A stretch of DNA of 64,000 nucleotides from Ornithodoros turicata. Taxonomy: Eukaryota > Arthropoda > Arachnida > Ixodida > Argasidae. Both the position numbers and the translations under genes were made by a program. How positions within the stretch are numbered: the stretch's first letter is position 1; every line of letters begins with the position of its first letter. The notes under the pieces are model-generated. The model was not told where the DNA came from and made no database searches. It worked only from the letters and a program-made list of their open reading frames with translations. Location: contig NC_088201.1 of NCBI RefSeq assembly GCF_037126465.1, positions 64,006,879 through 64,070,878 on the forward strand, given 5' to 3'. Of the stretch, positions 10,496 to 20,001 are shown in pieces.

Positions 10496-10507
10496 CGTTG
10501 GGCGCCA
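10496..10507 (-). other. primer-binding site of the Gypsy element
   Basis: TGGCGCCCAACG on the minus strand begins two bases inside the 5' LTR. It is complementary to a tRNA 3' end ending in CCA. I recall tRNA-Lys for this PBS type, but this is not checked. Confidence 0.75.
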
Positions 10508-10509
10508 AA

Positions 10510-10827
10510 TATGGGCAATATGGGCTAAAGCCTCCCTCTTAGCCTTTAACCCTTCCGTGGGTGCTTTAATAGCCAAAAGCCGTTCCCTATTGTCAAACAA
10601 AATGACTCGGACACAAGAGATGTGACTTACATCGTTTAATCTTTGCCGCCAAAGCACACACACCCAACTATCCACACCGACCGTCCAAGCCCGATTGTCA
10701 CGGTCCCGTTGTTTTCCCCCGCGTCCCTTCTCCTCCTGTGGTCCTCCCTTGACCTTGGGGACTTGCGGTCGCCCAAGGCCAATACGGAGTGCTAGCCCCC
10801 TACGAGGGTGCCATGGAGGAGCCCACA
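10510..10827 (-). repeat. 5' LTR of the Gypsy element
   Basis: This 318-bp partner of 4376-4693 is flanked outside by AGCC (10828-10831). It should hold the element promoter. No core promoter motif is asserted. Confidence 0.9.
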
Positions 10828-10831
10828 AGCC

Positions 10832-11167
10832 ACATGAAAATACTCTATACGCAGCGCTCAAGAATTTGACACGGTCCTTCACAATCTACTTCATCCGATC
10901 CAGCACAGGGCAAAAGATGGATGGAAGCGTGGCAGGGCCCAACAGTAACAGCTCCCCATAGAACCCATAGTTTGATATAGTTCACACAGCACTGGGCACA
11001 ACGCAAATGAAATTGACTGGACCAATGAAATTGCTACGTTATACTTTTCAGCCGACCAGTCAGGGACCTTCCTACTTTTCCCTCATTTGAGCATGACCTG
11101 GCTACCATAGACTTCGACTGGTTTTCCGCCTGACGCCCAGTTATTTGTACAGTCTGAAATAGCTAAA
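10832..11167. other. spacer between two retrotransposon insertions
   Basis: About 336 bp of intron sequence lies between the AGCC duplication of one element and the GCAAC duplication of the next. No gene or repeat end is recognised. Confidence 0.6.
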
Positions 11168-11172
11168 GCAAC

Positions 11173-11810
11173 AGTAGAAATGGTATGATGAATGATGACC
11201 TTATGATGTTCGCCAGCCGGAGTCCCCGACGATGATAAACCTGGAGGAGTCGTTGACGATCTCTTCCCAATCGTCGTTCCCGGGTCCGGTTGATACTGGA
11301 CCTGTTACCTGTCTTCACTGCACTGGAGCCGAGACTGAAGTTCCCGTGATGTATGAGGGATTTATTTACAACTTATATTTACAAGAGTCGAATATAACAC
11401 ATGACGGAGGAAAAGTCGAGTCCTGACTTTCCGACTCCGCTGTCCAGCTCAGATCTTCCTTCTCACCCTCTGACTCCCCTTAAAAGGGTGACAACTTGGG
11501 CCACAACCTTAACTGGGATGGCCAATCGGGCAGCCCTGGTTCAAACTTCATCAGCCCCTGGTTGGACTGGTTTAAATTTTGACAGCAGCAGTTCCTCGGA
11601 ATTCTCCGCCCCTCATTCTCAATTTACGAGTAACGGTCTCGGCTGTCAAGTCGTGCACATCGTAGTTTTGAGCAGTGCAAGACGCGGGAGCCTCTTCCCT
11701 GATTTAGTGTCGGGGAAAACAATTGTCCCCTGTCGCCCCCGCTGCAGCTGCGTAGCCTCCGTGGTAGCCAGCAAGTGGCGTCCACCCTGAGCTTTCTAAC
11801 GACCTCTACA
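11173..11810 (-). repeat. 3' LTR of the Gmr1-like element
   Basis: 638 bp. On the minus strand it starts TGTAGAGGTC after a purine tract (GGGAAGGAGG) and ends ...CATTTCTACT at the GCAAC duplication. Confidence 0.9.
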
Positions 11811-12146
11811 CCTCCTTCCCAAAGTCCATTGTTCGACTCTGCGGTCGACAATGGTCACACGAAGAATTTGGTCGTTAGTGAAGAGTTCTTCATCACAACA
11901 TTTGACAGGCCCGTCGCGGCCACAAAAATGGTCCCTCAACGTTTGAACACCTAGCCGTCAACCGACGATGCAACGTCCAATGGTGATCACTGCTTCACTG
12001 ACTGTGGCACACACGTTCCGTGCAAAAGTTTCCATGCGGTCCCCACGGTTAAAACAATTCAAAAGAGCACTTTTAGAGTCACACATAGTCAGGCGATACC
12101 TTCCCCCGTTCGCCTCAAGGACACCGCCACATGTTCTGTACCGCGC

Positions 12147-14266
12147 TTAACTGGGTCCTTCGCTATGACTCCCCTGCTCCCAACCCGCGTTTTCCAGACG
12201 CGACAATGCGTCCGCGTTGCCGTGGGCCCTGCCCTTGCGGTATTTGACCGTTAAGCGGTATCTCTGCAGAGCCAACGCCCACCTCATAAGCTTCGCGCTA
12301 TGAGGCGTGCTTTCCGTGAGGTACGAGAGTGGATTGTGGTCCGATACCACGAATACCTCCGCCCCGTACAACCAGTTGTCATACCGCCCGAGGCCCCATA
12401 TGATCGCAAATGCTTCCTTTTCTATTGTCGCCCAGCGTTGTTGGGTTGGCGAGAGCTTGTGACTGGCAAACGAGATCGGGACCTCCCTGCCCTCCGAGAT
12501 TTGTGATAAGCATGCCCCGACGGCATAATCGGAGGCATCCGTGTACAGCCAGTACGGCTTAGACGGGTCTGGTGTTGCCGACAACACTGGTGTTGTCGGG
12601 TCTGGTGTTGTCTGGTGTTGGTGTCGGCCCACAGGTGCGGCCGATGACAATGCGTCTTTTAGATTTTCGAACGCCTTTTCGGCCTCGTTTGCCCACGGAA
12701 CCACATTTGAGACCCTTTTTCCGGTCAGCGCTGTCAGCGGTAAGGCCAATTCCGCGTAATTGGGTATGTATTCTCGGTAATACCCGAAGAGCCCCAAGGC
12801 GCTACGCACGTCCCTTTTGGTCTTAGGCCTCTTTAGACCGCTGATGGCTGCCAGCTTCTCCGGATCTGGCGCATGGCGTCCGGATCCGATTATATGTCCA
12901 AGGTAGGGAATCGATCCCCGTGCTACGTGGCACTTCTCGGCGGCTATCGTTAGTCCCGCCTTCCGCAGTGCACCGAACACTGCTCCTAGATGTTTGAGGT
13001 GGTCGCCCCACGTTTGCGAGAATATCGCTATATCGTCGAGATAGGCGGCGGCATATTCTCCGTGGTCGCGCAGTAGTGCGTTTACAATGCGTTGGAAACT
13101 CGCGGCGGCATTCTTTAAACCGAATGGCATAACCCGCCACGCGAACTGTCCCTCATGCGTCACGAAGGCAGACAATGATTGCGATTCCTTGGCCAGTGGT
13201 ACTTGCCAATACCCACGGCGCATGTCTACGGTGGTAATGTAGCTCGCCCGTCCCACACGCATGATTAGTTCTTGCGGCAGAGCCGTCGGGAACGCGTCCT
13301 CCCGCGTGACTGCGTTTAATGCTCGGTAGTCAACGCACATTCGAACGCTACCGTCCTTCTTGGACACGCATACAACCGGGTGAGCGTGATCGCTCTCCAC
13401 GGGGTAGACTAGACCCTGCGCGACCAGCTCTTGTACCTGGCGGCTTACCTCACTTTTCAAGGTTTCGGGAATGCGGTACCTGTGTGGTTTCCTGGGTGTT
13501 ACACCTTCCCTCAAGCTTATGCGGTGTTGTCCCACCTTAGCGATTCCCATATAGTTTTGGAATAGGTCGCTGAACTCCGAGAACATGGCTCCAATAGCTG
13601 CTTGTTGTTCTCCCGCCAAGTGATCAACCTTTATGGTCCCTAGGGTATCGCCTGCGGTATTCGAACGCGTTGATACGCGAGGTGCGTAACTGATCTCTCC
13701 GAACTCGTCGTCCGCCTCGAACACCACCCCGACCTGATTCACTCTAGCGTGGTATCCCCTTAACCGATTCGCATGCACCGTCCTGCGTTTCCCTTCCGCG
13801 TCTTCTATGACGTATGTGTGCTGTCTTTCCTTTGCCACCACCGTGTGCGGACCACTCCACCTTGGGTGTAACTTACTGGGTGGGTCAGAATCGTGCAGCA
13901 AGACCTGCGTCCCGACCGCGAACTCCTTCGCTTTCGCCTGTCTGTTGTAATAGCCTGCGTAAATGTCCTGTTGATTTTCACCCGTCACGCGCGCAATTTC
14001 AGCGGCTCGGTGAAGCTCTTCCCTGAGCTTCCGCAAGTATTCACTTGGGGATTCGCGCAAAGTGTCAGGCAGATCGACCTCCCCGGTCCATGTATTCTTC
14101 AGGATAGCCAAGGGACCCGTCGGTGTGCGACCGTATAGCATCTCGAAGGGCGATATGCCAATAGTGTCATGCGGGACTTCCCTGTATGCCCACAGTAAAT
14201 AGGGTATGAATCTGTCCCAACCCCTCTGCTCCCCCTGGATGATGTGATGCAGCATATTTTTGAACA
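12147..14266 (-). CDS. integrase C-terminus, RT and RNase H of the Gmr1-like element
   Basis: This is the distal part of the polyprotein, cut off from its start by the BEL insertion at 14267-14271. The first residues continue the integrase core (LLWAYREVPHDTIGISPFEM) and its C-terminal GPHTVV module. RT follows with VCVSKKDGSVRMCVDYRALN, VDMRRGYWQVPL, MPFGLKNAAASFQ and AAYLDDIAIFS (YLDD codons at 13043-13032). RNase H has YTDASDYAVGACLSQ, TIEKEAFAIIWGL and VVSDHNPLSYL. It ends at a stop at 12147, about 335 bp before the 3' LTR. All catalytic motifs look intact. It cannot be translated as part of the polyprotein while the BEL element remains. Confidence 0.92.
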
Positions 14267-14271
14267 CCCGG

Positions 14272-14458
14272 TGTTGTGAAATATGCGGTACTGTTTGGTT
14301 GGGTTTTTGGTTTCGGTTTGGGTTTGGCTACAAGGACGATGTAGCGCGCTATAGTAGCGCGTGTTACTGGCGGTCTCGAGCATTCTTTTGGAATAAACGG
14401 TCTGTACAAGTACGTCCGCCTCCCGCTCCGAATTCCTGGGCCTACGAGTTCCTCAACA
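14272..14458 (+). repeat. 5' LTR of the BEL/Pao element
   Basis: 187 bp, TGTTG...CAACA, identical to 19810-19996 as far as I can read. It contains an AATAAA-type signal (GGAATAAACGG), as expected for the LTR polyadenylation signal. Confidence 0.93.
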
Positions 14459-14465
14459 CAAATCT

Positions 14466-14485
14466 TGGTGCCGAAACCCGGGAAC
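14466..14485 (+). other. primer-binding site of the BEL/Pao element
   Basis: TGGTGCCGAAACCCGGGAAC starts seven bases after the 5' LTR, the form of PBS typical of BEL/Pao elements. Confidence 0.8.
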
Positions 14486-14520
14486 TTACAACGACGGAGG
14501 TGGACTAGACAGCAGCTGGG

Positions 14521-17500
14521 ATGGACCGTGTGAAGCAGAAACGCGGTGTTCTACGCGCGGCGATCACGAAGCTCATCAACGAAATTGACCTACTGCTGCA
14601 GACAACGGCCCCAGCCGCCGACGTGCTGTCCACAAAGCTGGACATCTTGAAGTCCAAGGAAGAAATGTTGCAGACTCTAGACCAGAGCATAGAGGAGTCC
14701 GTGCCGGAGGAGGCCTTCGAACAGGAAGTCCAAGGCGTTCTCTCTTATGAGGAGAAGATATGCACTGCGAAGTCCCAGATCACTCAGAAACTGAGAACGT
14801 ACGACAGACAGCTACCGCGGACAGACTCGTCTCCCTCCAGAGTTCCACACGTACAGCCGACGCAGAACGCTGCCGCCTGTAGGGTGAGACTGCCGAAGAT
14901 CGAAATTTCGAAGTTCAGCGGAGACTTAGCCGAGTGGACGACGTTCTGGGATCAGTTTCAGTCCAGCATCCACACAAACGAATCTCTGCACAAAGTCGAC
15001 AAATTCAGGTACCTGCAGAGCTATCTTACGGGCAAGGCTGCAGCAGCTATCAGTGGACTCTCACTTACGAATGAAAACTACGACACTGCAATAGATCTCT
15101 TGAAGCAACGCTTCAATCAACGACACCTGATCGTCGAGGAGCATCTAAACCGCTTACTGCATCTTCCACCTGTGGTTGACGCAGGGAAGTTCGTACGGCT
15201 ACGTGAGCTATACGACGAGGTCCAAGTGAGGGTACGAAGTCTACAAGCTCTGGATGTCGACACAAAAGAGTATGGGATCATGCTGATGAGCGTCTTACGC
15301 AAGGCTGTGCCAAGAGAGGTCACCCTGGAGTACAATCGCAAACACAAAGGAGCTCCTAGCGAAGGTAGGACCGAAGTAGAGGACTTTATGGACTTCCTGA
15401 AAGTCGAAGTGGAAAGCAGAGAGAAGGACACGTTGCTCCCAGACATGCAGAGGAATCACGCTACGAATCTTAACGAACCGCACTCCAGAACTGCACCAAG
15501 AGATGGTAGGCGGCTGTTCGAACGACAAACGACAGGTGCACTCACTACAGGAGTGACGCCACAGCAGCTAGAATGTCTGCTGTGCAAGGCAGCAGACCAC
15601 GGCATAGAAAACTGCCGCAGCAATCTTTCGGTGGGTGACAAGAAAGCCCTACTTAGTCGGGAGGGCCGTTGCTTCAAATGCGGCAAAAAATATCACAGGT
15701 CACGTGATTGTCGAACTGCTCCACGCTTAAGATGCGCAACCTGTGGCGGACATCATTTCACGATACTGTGTGATCGTCCAGGAAATTATAGAGCAGCGGA
15801 AGACCCCAACCCTGCACGCCTCGGGGTCATGGCTTCGTCTGCGCTGTCGACATCCGACGCAGCTGCGGCCACTGGGCCTGTTCTTCTCCAAACTGCTCGC
15901 ATTTGGGCGGAAACAGATAGGAAGAGACAATTTGTACGAGCCATGCTGGATGGAGGCAGTCAACGGACGTTCATAAAGGAGTCACTGTCTCACGAACTTC
16001 AATGCGAACCCGTCGGGGAAGAAGCTCTGTCCATATTCTCTTTCGGTAGTACTCCGCTCAAAAAGACGTGTCGTCGTGTGAAGGTCTGGCTTCGCAGCCA
16101 ATACAGGCGCCAGGACACATGCGTCGAAGCGTTGGAAACGCCCGAGATCTCAGCTAACCTTATGCCTTCTCCTGACGCCAACGTTACGAGAGTACTGAAC
16201 GAGAAAGGTATGGAAGTAGCCGACGCCGCGGTATTCGGCACAACCTGTAAGCCCGAAGTCCAGATACTGATTGGTTCGGACTATTACTGGGCGGTCGTGA
16301 CGGGCGAATCCCAACGTATTTCGGAGAAGCTCTTTGCCGTCAACACTATATTCGGTTGGACAGTTCAAGGGCCTACTACGTCATCGTCTTCCTGCTTCAA
16401 CACCGATGTAGGGGTGTTACGGGTTACGGTGGAAAGCACCGAAAACGAAGCATCTGTAGAACTTCAGCGATTTTGGGATCTTGAACACATCGGAATCAAG
16501 CCAAACGAGGTCGAACACGATAGCCTTTGGAAGAACGAAGTACTGGCCCAGTTTCGTAGCAGTATTGAGAAGAAAGACAGGAGGTACGAAGTGTCACTAC
16601 CGTGGACGGACAAGAAAGAGGAACTTCTTCCAAATCTTCAAGCAGCACGAACAAGGCTGCAATCATTAACGAGACGTCTCATGAAGGATCGTGTACTCAT
16701 GGAAGAGTACGATGCAGCCATTCGTCTCTATGAACAAAACGGTCATGCCGAAAAGGTGCCGACTGGGGAGTCGGATAACGTAGTCTACTATATGCCACAT
16801 AGAGCGATCATCAAAAGAGAAAGAGAAACCACCAAAATAAGAATTGTGTTCGACGCCTCGTCCAGCTCTTCAAACGACCCATCACTGAACGACGTCCTTC
16901 ACGCTGGTCCGAACCTCAACCCTGACATTCTTCACGTGATGATTAAGTTCCGCGCCAACACAATTGCTTTAACTGCCGACGTTGAGAAGGCGTTTTTGCA
17001 GATTGCACTAGCCGAGAGCGACCGAGATGCGCTAAGGTATCTCTGGTATGTTACAACACCAAGGATGGGCCAACCATTGCCAGAAATTGAGGCCCTAAGG
17101 ATGACACGGGTACCGTTCGGAGCTACTTCTAGCCCGTTCCTTCTAGCAGCGACTTTGCGACACCACTGTCGTGAGATGTCCGACATCTTCCCATCCACGT
17201 GCAAAATTCTTGGTGAAAGTTTCTACGTCGATGATTTGGTGACCAGCGTAAACACACTTCAAGAGGCGAGACAGCTTTGCGAGGAATCCGTGGCGATCGT
17301 TGAACACTGTGGCATGAAACTTCGAAAGTGGGCAACCAATGACCATCAATTGAGGGAGGCACTTCGACAACAGGGCGACGACTGTCTATCACAGCAGCTC
17401 GAGAGCAAAGTTTTAGGCGTCATCTGGGACACCAGGACAGACCAACTACGTGTCGCGCTACGTTCCATCATGGACTTCTTAATCACGGCTGATGACACAA

Positions 17501-19773
17501 AGCGCAGCTTACTCCAAGCGACTGCAAGGGTGTTCGATCCTCTCGGATTTCTTGCGCCCTTCGTTATCCGAGCAAAGATAATGTTCCAACGTGTTTGGCA
17601 GAGAGAACTGAACTGGGACGATGACCTCCCGACTGACGTACTTGAGGACTGGCAGAGGTGGCGAAAAGAACTCCACCAGGCCAAAGAAATTGCCATTCCG
17701 AGAGCCTTGAAAGGAACAGAAGAAATTCACCACCAAACACTCCACGTGTTCTGCGACGCTAGCTTGCTAGCATACGGTGCCGTCGTATACCTCAGGACAG
17801 AATACAGAAACGGAGCATGTACGGTTCACCTCATCCTAGCTAAGGCTCGGGTAGCTCCTTTGAAGCGCATCTCGCTTCCCCGCCTAGAGCTACTTGGAAC
17901 CTTACTAGGAGCTCGACTCTGCGACTACGTAGCGGCGTGTTTTCCCGACAGACATGGAGCCATACTATGGTCGGATTCGATGATCGCCCTCAGCTGGATA
18001 CGTGGTGACGCTCAGCGTTACAAACCCTTTGTGGCTAATAGGATATCCGAGATACAGAGTTCAAGAAGCATATCTGGCTGGCGACACTGTCCAGGGGAAC
18101 AGAACCCAGCAGACCTCCTGACCCGCGGCAGTTCGATTGACTCGTTACACTCGCGCACTCACTGGTGGGAAGGACCACAATGGTTAAAGGAATCAGAGGA
18201 ACAGTGGCCAAGTGCAAACACAGGCGTGGGGAAGGATATTAGTGAAGAAGTAAGAGCGACGCACGTTTTGCTTCTACCATCGCCGCCAGCGGAGCCGATC
18301 CTCCAACTTACCAACTGCTCTTCTTTAGACAACGTCGTCAGAACAACGGCGTGGATATACCGATTCCTGCACAACTCAAGACGAGATGAACCCGCAACAG
18401 GTCCACTTTCTACATGTGAGATCCGACGCGCAGAAAACTACTGGATAAGACAAGTACAAGCGGAATCGTTTTCGGAGGAACTTGAAGCTGTCAAATCATC
18501 ATGGCATCTAAAGGTCACATCGAAACTAAGAGATTTGCATCCTTACTTGGACAAAGATGGAATTCTACGCATAACGGGACGTCTACAACGGGGAGAAGAA
18601 AGCGAAGAAGTAAAGCACCCGATTGTCTTACGCAAAGATCATCGTTTCACTCAACTTCTTATCGTAAGAGCGCATCGACGTTTGCTCCATTCGGGTGTCC
18701 GCGACACGTTAGTCGAGCTAAGGGAGCTCTACTGGATTATCCAAGCACGTCAAGCAGTTAGGAAGGAGCTGTACAAATGCCACCGCTGTAGACGTCAAAG
18801 AGCGCGGCCTGCCTTTCTAGAGACAGCACCACTTCCACCGGATCGTATAACAAGAGCCGAACCCTTTGAGGTGACTGGAGTAGATTTTGCGGGGCCGCTC
18901 TTTTACAAAGCTCCAGACGTCAACTCAAAGAAATGCTACATAGCTTTGTTCACGTGTGCGGTGACGCGAGCCGTGCACCTGGAACTTGTAGACGACTTGA
19001 CAACCCAAAGGTTCCTAATGGCATTTCGTCGTTTTGTGTCCAGAAGAGGACTGTGTAAAGTCATTTATTCCGACAATGCGCTAACCTTCAAGCGAGCATC
19101 CAAGGATCTGAACAGCCTCTGGAAGAGCGTACGCCACCCCGACGTACTCGACTACCTCTCTCAAAGCCGCATCCAGTGGAAATTTATCGTCGAGAGAGCA
19201 GCATGGTGGGGCGGCTTTTGGGAGAGGTTGGTGCGGACGGTAAAAGATGTTCTGCGGAGATCGTTAGCGAAGGCTCTACTACGACACGATGAACTCGTCA
19301 CAGTTCTGACAGAGGTCGAAGCCATTATCAATTCACGCCCTCTCACCAGTGTCTGCGACTCAGCTGAGGATCTGTCTGTTCTTACCCCCTCTCACTTCCT
19401 CATCGGACGGAGACTGACGGCGCTGCCAGCAGGCACAGCTACCCCCACAACGTCGGACAGCAACACCCTCATCAAGAGTTACCGATATCGTGAGCAGCTG
19501 CTGAATTCCTTCTGGAACAGATGGCGAAAGGACTACCTGTTGCAACTTCGGTCCAATCACATTGTTAAAAGCGGAGTCGGAGCGACATTGAAGCCTGGGG
19601 ACCTTGTCCTCCTTGTGCAGGAGCGCTTGCCGCGACACTTGTGGCAGGTATGCCGCGTGAACTCTGTTATACCCGGAGCGGATCGGAGAGTGCGGGTGTG
19701 CATCGTTCGGCTGCCTAGCGGCGCACTGTTACGTCGACCAGTGCAACTCCTTTGCCCACTAGAGATTGTATAA
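14521..19773 (+). CDS. BEL/Pao gag-pol polyprotein, 1750 residues, intact
   Basis: A single ORF from ATG 14521 to TAA. Domains in order (approximate residues): N-terminal coiled-coil-like gag and DUF1759-type capsid region (1-300); cysteine knuckles CFKCGKKYHRSRDC (384) and CATCGGHHFTILC (about 406); Pao-type aspartic protease with MLDGGSQRTF (about 477); RT with ADVEKAFLQIAL (820) and FYVDDLV (YVDD 902-905); RNase H with FCDASLLAYGAVVYL (1079), LPRLELLG and LWSDSMIALSWI; integrase HHCC (HRRLLHSG...CHRCRRQ), D in GVDFAGPL (1455), D in YSDNALTF (1518) and E in VERAAWWGGF (1558); C-terminal DUF5641-type GDLVLLVQE. No frameshift or stop is seen. Gag and pol share a frame, as usual for the family, so no recoding is needed. 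Confidence 0.95.
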   Translation: MDRVKQKRGVLRAAITKLINEIDLLLQTTAPAADVLSTKLDILKSKEEMLQTLDQSIEESVPEEAFEQEVQGVLSYEEKICTAKSQITQKLRTYDRQLPRTDSSPSRVPHVQPTQNAAACRVRLPKIEISKFSGDLAEWTTFWDQFQSSIHTNESLHKVDKFRYLQSYLTGKAAAAISGLSLTNENYDTAIDLLKQRFNQRHLIVEEHLNRLLHLPPVVDAGKFVRLRELYDEVQVRVRSLQALDVDTKEYGIMLMSVLRKAVPREVTLEYNRKHKGAPSEGRTEVEDFMDFLKVEVESREKDTLLPDMQRNHATNLNEPHSRTAPRDGRRLFERQTTGALTTGVTPQQLECLLCKAADHGIENCRSNLSVGDKKALLSREGRCFKCGKKYHRSRDCRTAPRLRCATCGGHHFTILCDRPGNYRAAEDPNPARLGVMASSALSTSDAAAATGPVLLQTARIWAETDRKRQFVRAMLDGGSQRTFIKESLSHELQCEPVGEEALSIFSFGSTPLKKTCRRVKVWLRSQYRRQDTCVEALETPEISANLMPSPDANVTRVLNEKGMEVADAAVFGTTCKPEVQILIGSDYYWAVVTGESQRISEKLFAVNTIFGWTVQGPTTSSSSCFNTDVGVLRVTVESTENEASVELQRFWDLEHIGIKPNEVEHDSLWKNEVLAQFRSSIEKKDRRYEVSLPWTDKKEELLPNLQAARTRLQSLTRRLMKDRVLMEEYDAAIRLYEQNGHAEKVPTGESDNVVYYMPHRAIIKRERETTKIRIVFDASSSSSNDPSLNDVLHAGPNLNPDILHVMIKFRANTIALTADVEKAFLQIALAESDRDALRYLWYVTTPRMGQPLPEIEALRMTRVPFGATSSPFLLAATLRHHCREMSDIFPSTCKILGESFYVDDLVTSVNTLQEARQLCEESVAIVEHCGMKLRKWATNDHQLREALRQQGDDCLSQQLESKVLGVIWDTRTDQLRVALRSIMDFLITADDTKRSLLQATARVFDPLGFLAPFVIRAKIMFQRVWQRELNWDDDLPTDVLEDWQRWRKELHQAKEIAIPRALKGTEEIHHQTLHVFCDASLLAYGAVVYLRTEYRNGACTVHLILAKARVAPLKRISLPRLELLGTLLGARLCDYVAACFPDRHGAILWSDSMIALSWIRGDAQRYKPFVANRISEIQSSRSISGWRHCPGEQNPADLLTRGSSIDSLHSRTHWWEGPQWLKESEEQWPSANTGVGKDISEEVRATHVLLLPSPPAEPILQLTNCSSLDNVVRTTAWIYRFLHNSRRDEPATGPLSTCEIRRAENYWIRQVQAESFSEELEAVKSSWHLKVTSKLRDLHPYLDKDGILRITGRLQRGEESEEVKHPIVLRKDHRFTQLLIVRAHRRLLHSGVRDTLVELRELYWIIQARQAVRKELYKCHRCRRQRARPAFLETAPLPPDRITRAEPFEVTGVDFAGPLFYKAPDVNSKKCYIALFTCAVTRAVHLELVDDLTTQRFLMAFRRFVSRRGLCKVIYSDNALTFKRASKDLNSLWKSVRHPDVLDYLSQSRIQWKFIVERAAWWGGFWERLVRTVKDVLRRSLAKALLRHDELVTVLTEVEAIINSRPLTSVCDSAEDLSVLTPSHFLIGRRLTALPAGTATPTTSDSNTLIKSYRYREQLLNSFWNRWRKDYLLQLRSNHIVKSGVGATLKPGDLVLLVQERLPRHLWQVCRVNSVIPGADRRVRVCIVRLPSGALLRRPVQLLCPLEIV

Positions 19774-19792
19774 ATTAGCTGCTGCTCACAAG

Positions 19793-19809
19793 CGGGGGGG
19801 GGGGGAGGA
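19793..19809 (+). other. polypurine tract of the BEL/Pao element
   Basis: A run of thirteen or more G followed by AGGA abuts the 3' LTR at 19810. Confidence 0.85.
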
Positions 19810-19996
19810 TGTTGTGAAATATGCGGTACTGTTTGGTTGGGTTTTTGGTTTCGGTTTGGGTTTGGCTACAAGGACGATGTAGCGCGCTATAGTAGCGCGT
19901 GTTACTGGCGGTCTCGAGCATTCTTTTGGAATAAACGGTCTGTACAAGTACGTCCGCCTCCCGCTCCGAATTCCTGGGCCTACGAGTTCCTCAACA
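19810..19996 (+). repeat. 3' LTR of the BEL/Pao element
   Basis: 187 bp, identical to the 5' LTR, followed by the CCCGG duplication (19997-20001). Confidence 0.93.
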
Positions 19997-20001
19997 CCCG
20001 G

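Larger units (their letters stand above)
4376..10827 (-). mobile_element. Ty3/Gypsy LTR retrotransposon, full length but inactivated
   Basis: The element is bounded by two 318-bp LTRs and a 4-bp target duplication AGCC (4372-4375 and 10828-10831). In minus orientation the order is 5' LTR, primer-binding site TGGCGCCCAACG, gag, protease-RT, RNase H, integrase, a GC-rich 3' ORF, purine tract, 3' LTR. The LTRs differ at roughly eight positions plus two single-base gaps (about 97% identity). The coding region has at least two frameshifts (about 9470 and 7620) and stop codons between RNase H and integrase, so the copy is dead. It lies in the same sense as the host ADAM10-like gene, inside its large intron. 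Confidence 0.92.
14272..19996 (+). mobile_element. BEL/Pao LTR retrotransposon, intact, nested
   Basis: The 187-bp LTRs at 14272-14458 and 19810-19996 appear identical base for base, start TGTTG and end CAACA. They are flanked by CCCGG (14267-14271, 19997-20001). It contains a PBS, one 1750-codon ORF and a G-rich purine tract before the 3' LTR. It is inserted in antisense into the integrase coding sequence of the Gmr1-like element, just after the codon for the catalytic Glu region. LTR identity and the open ORF suggest a very recent, possibly still competent copy. Confidence 0.95.
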
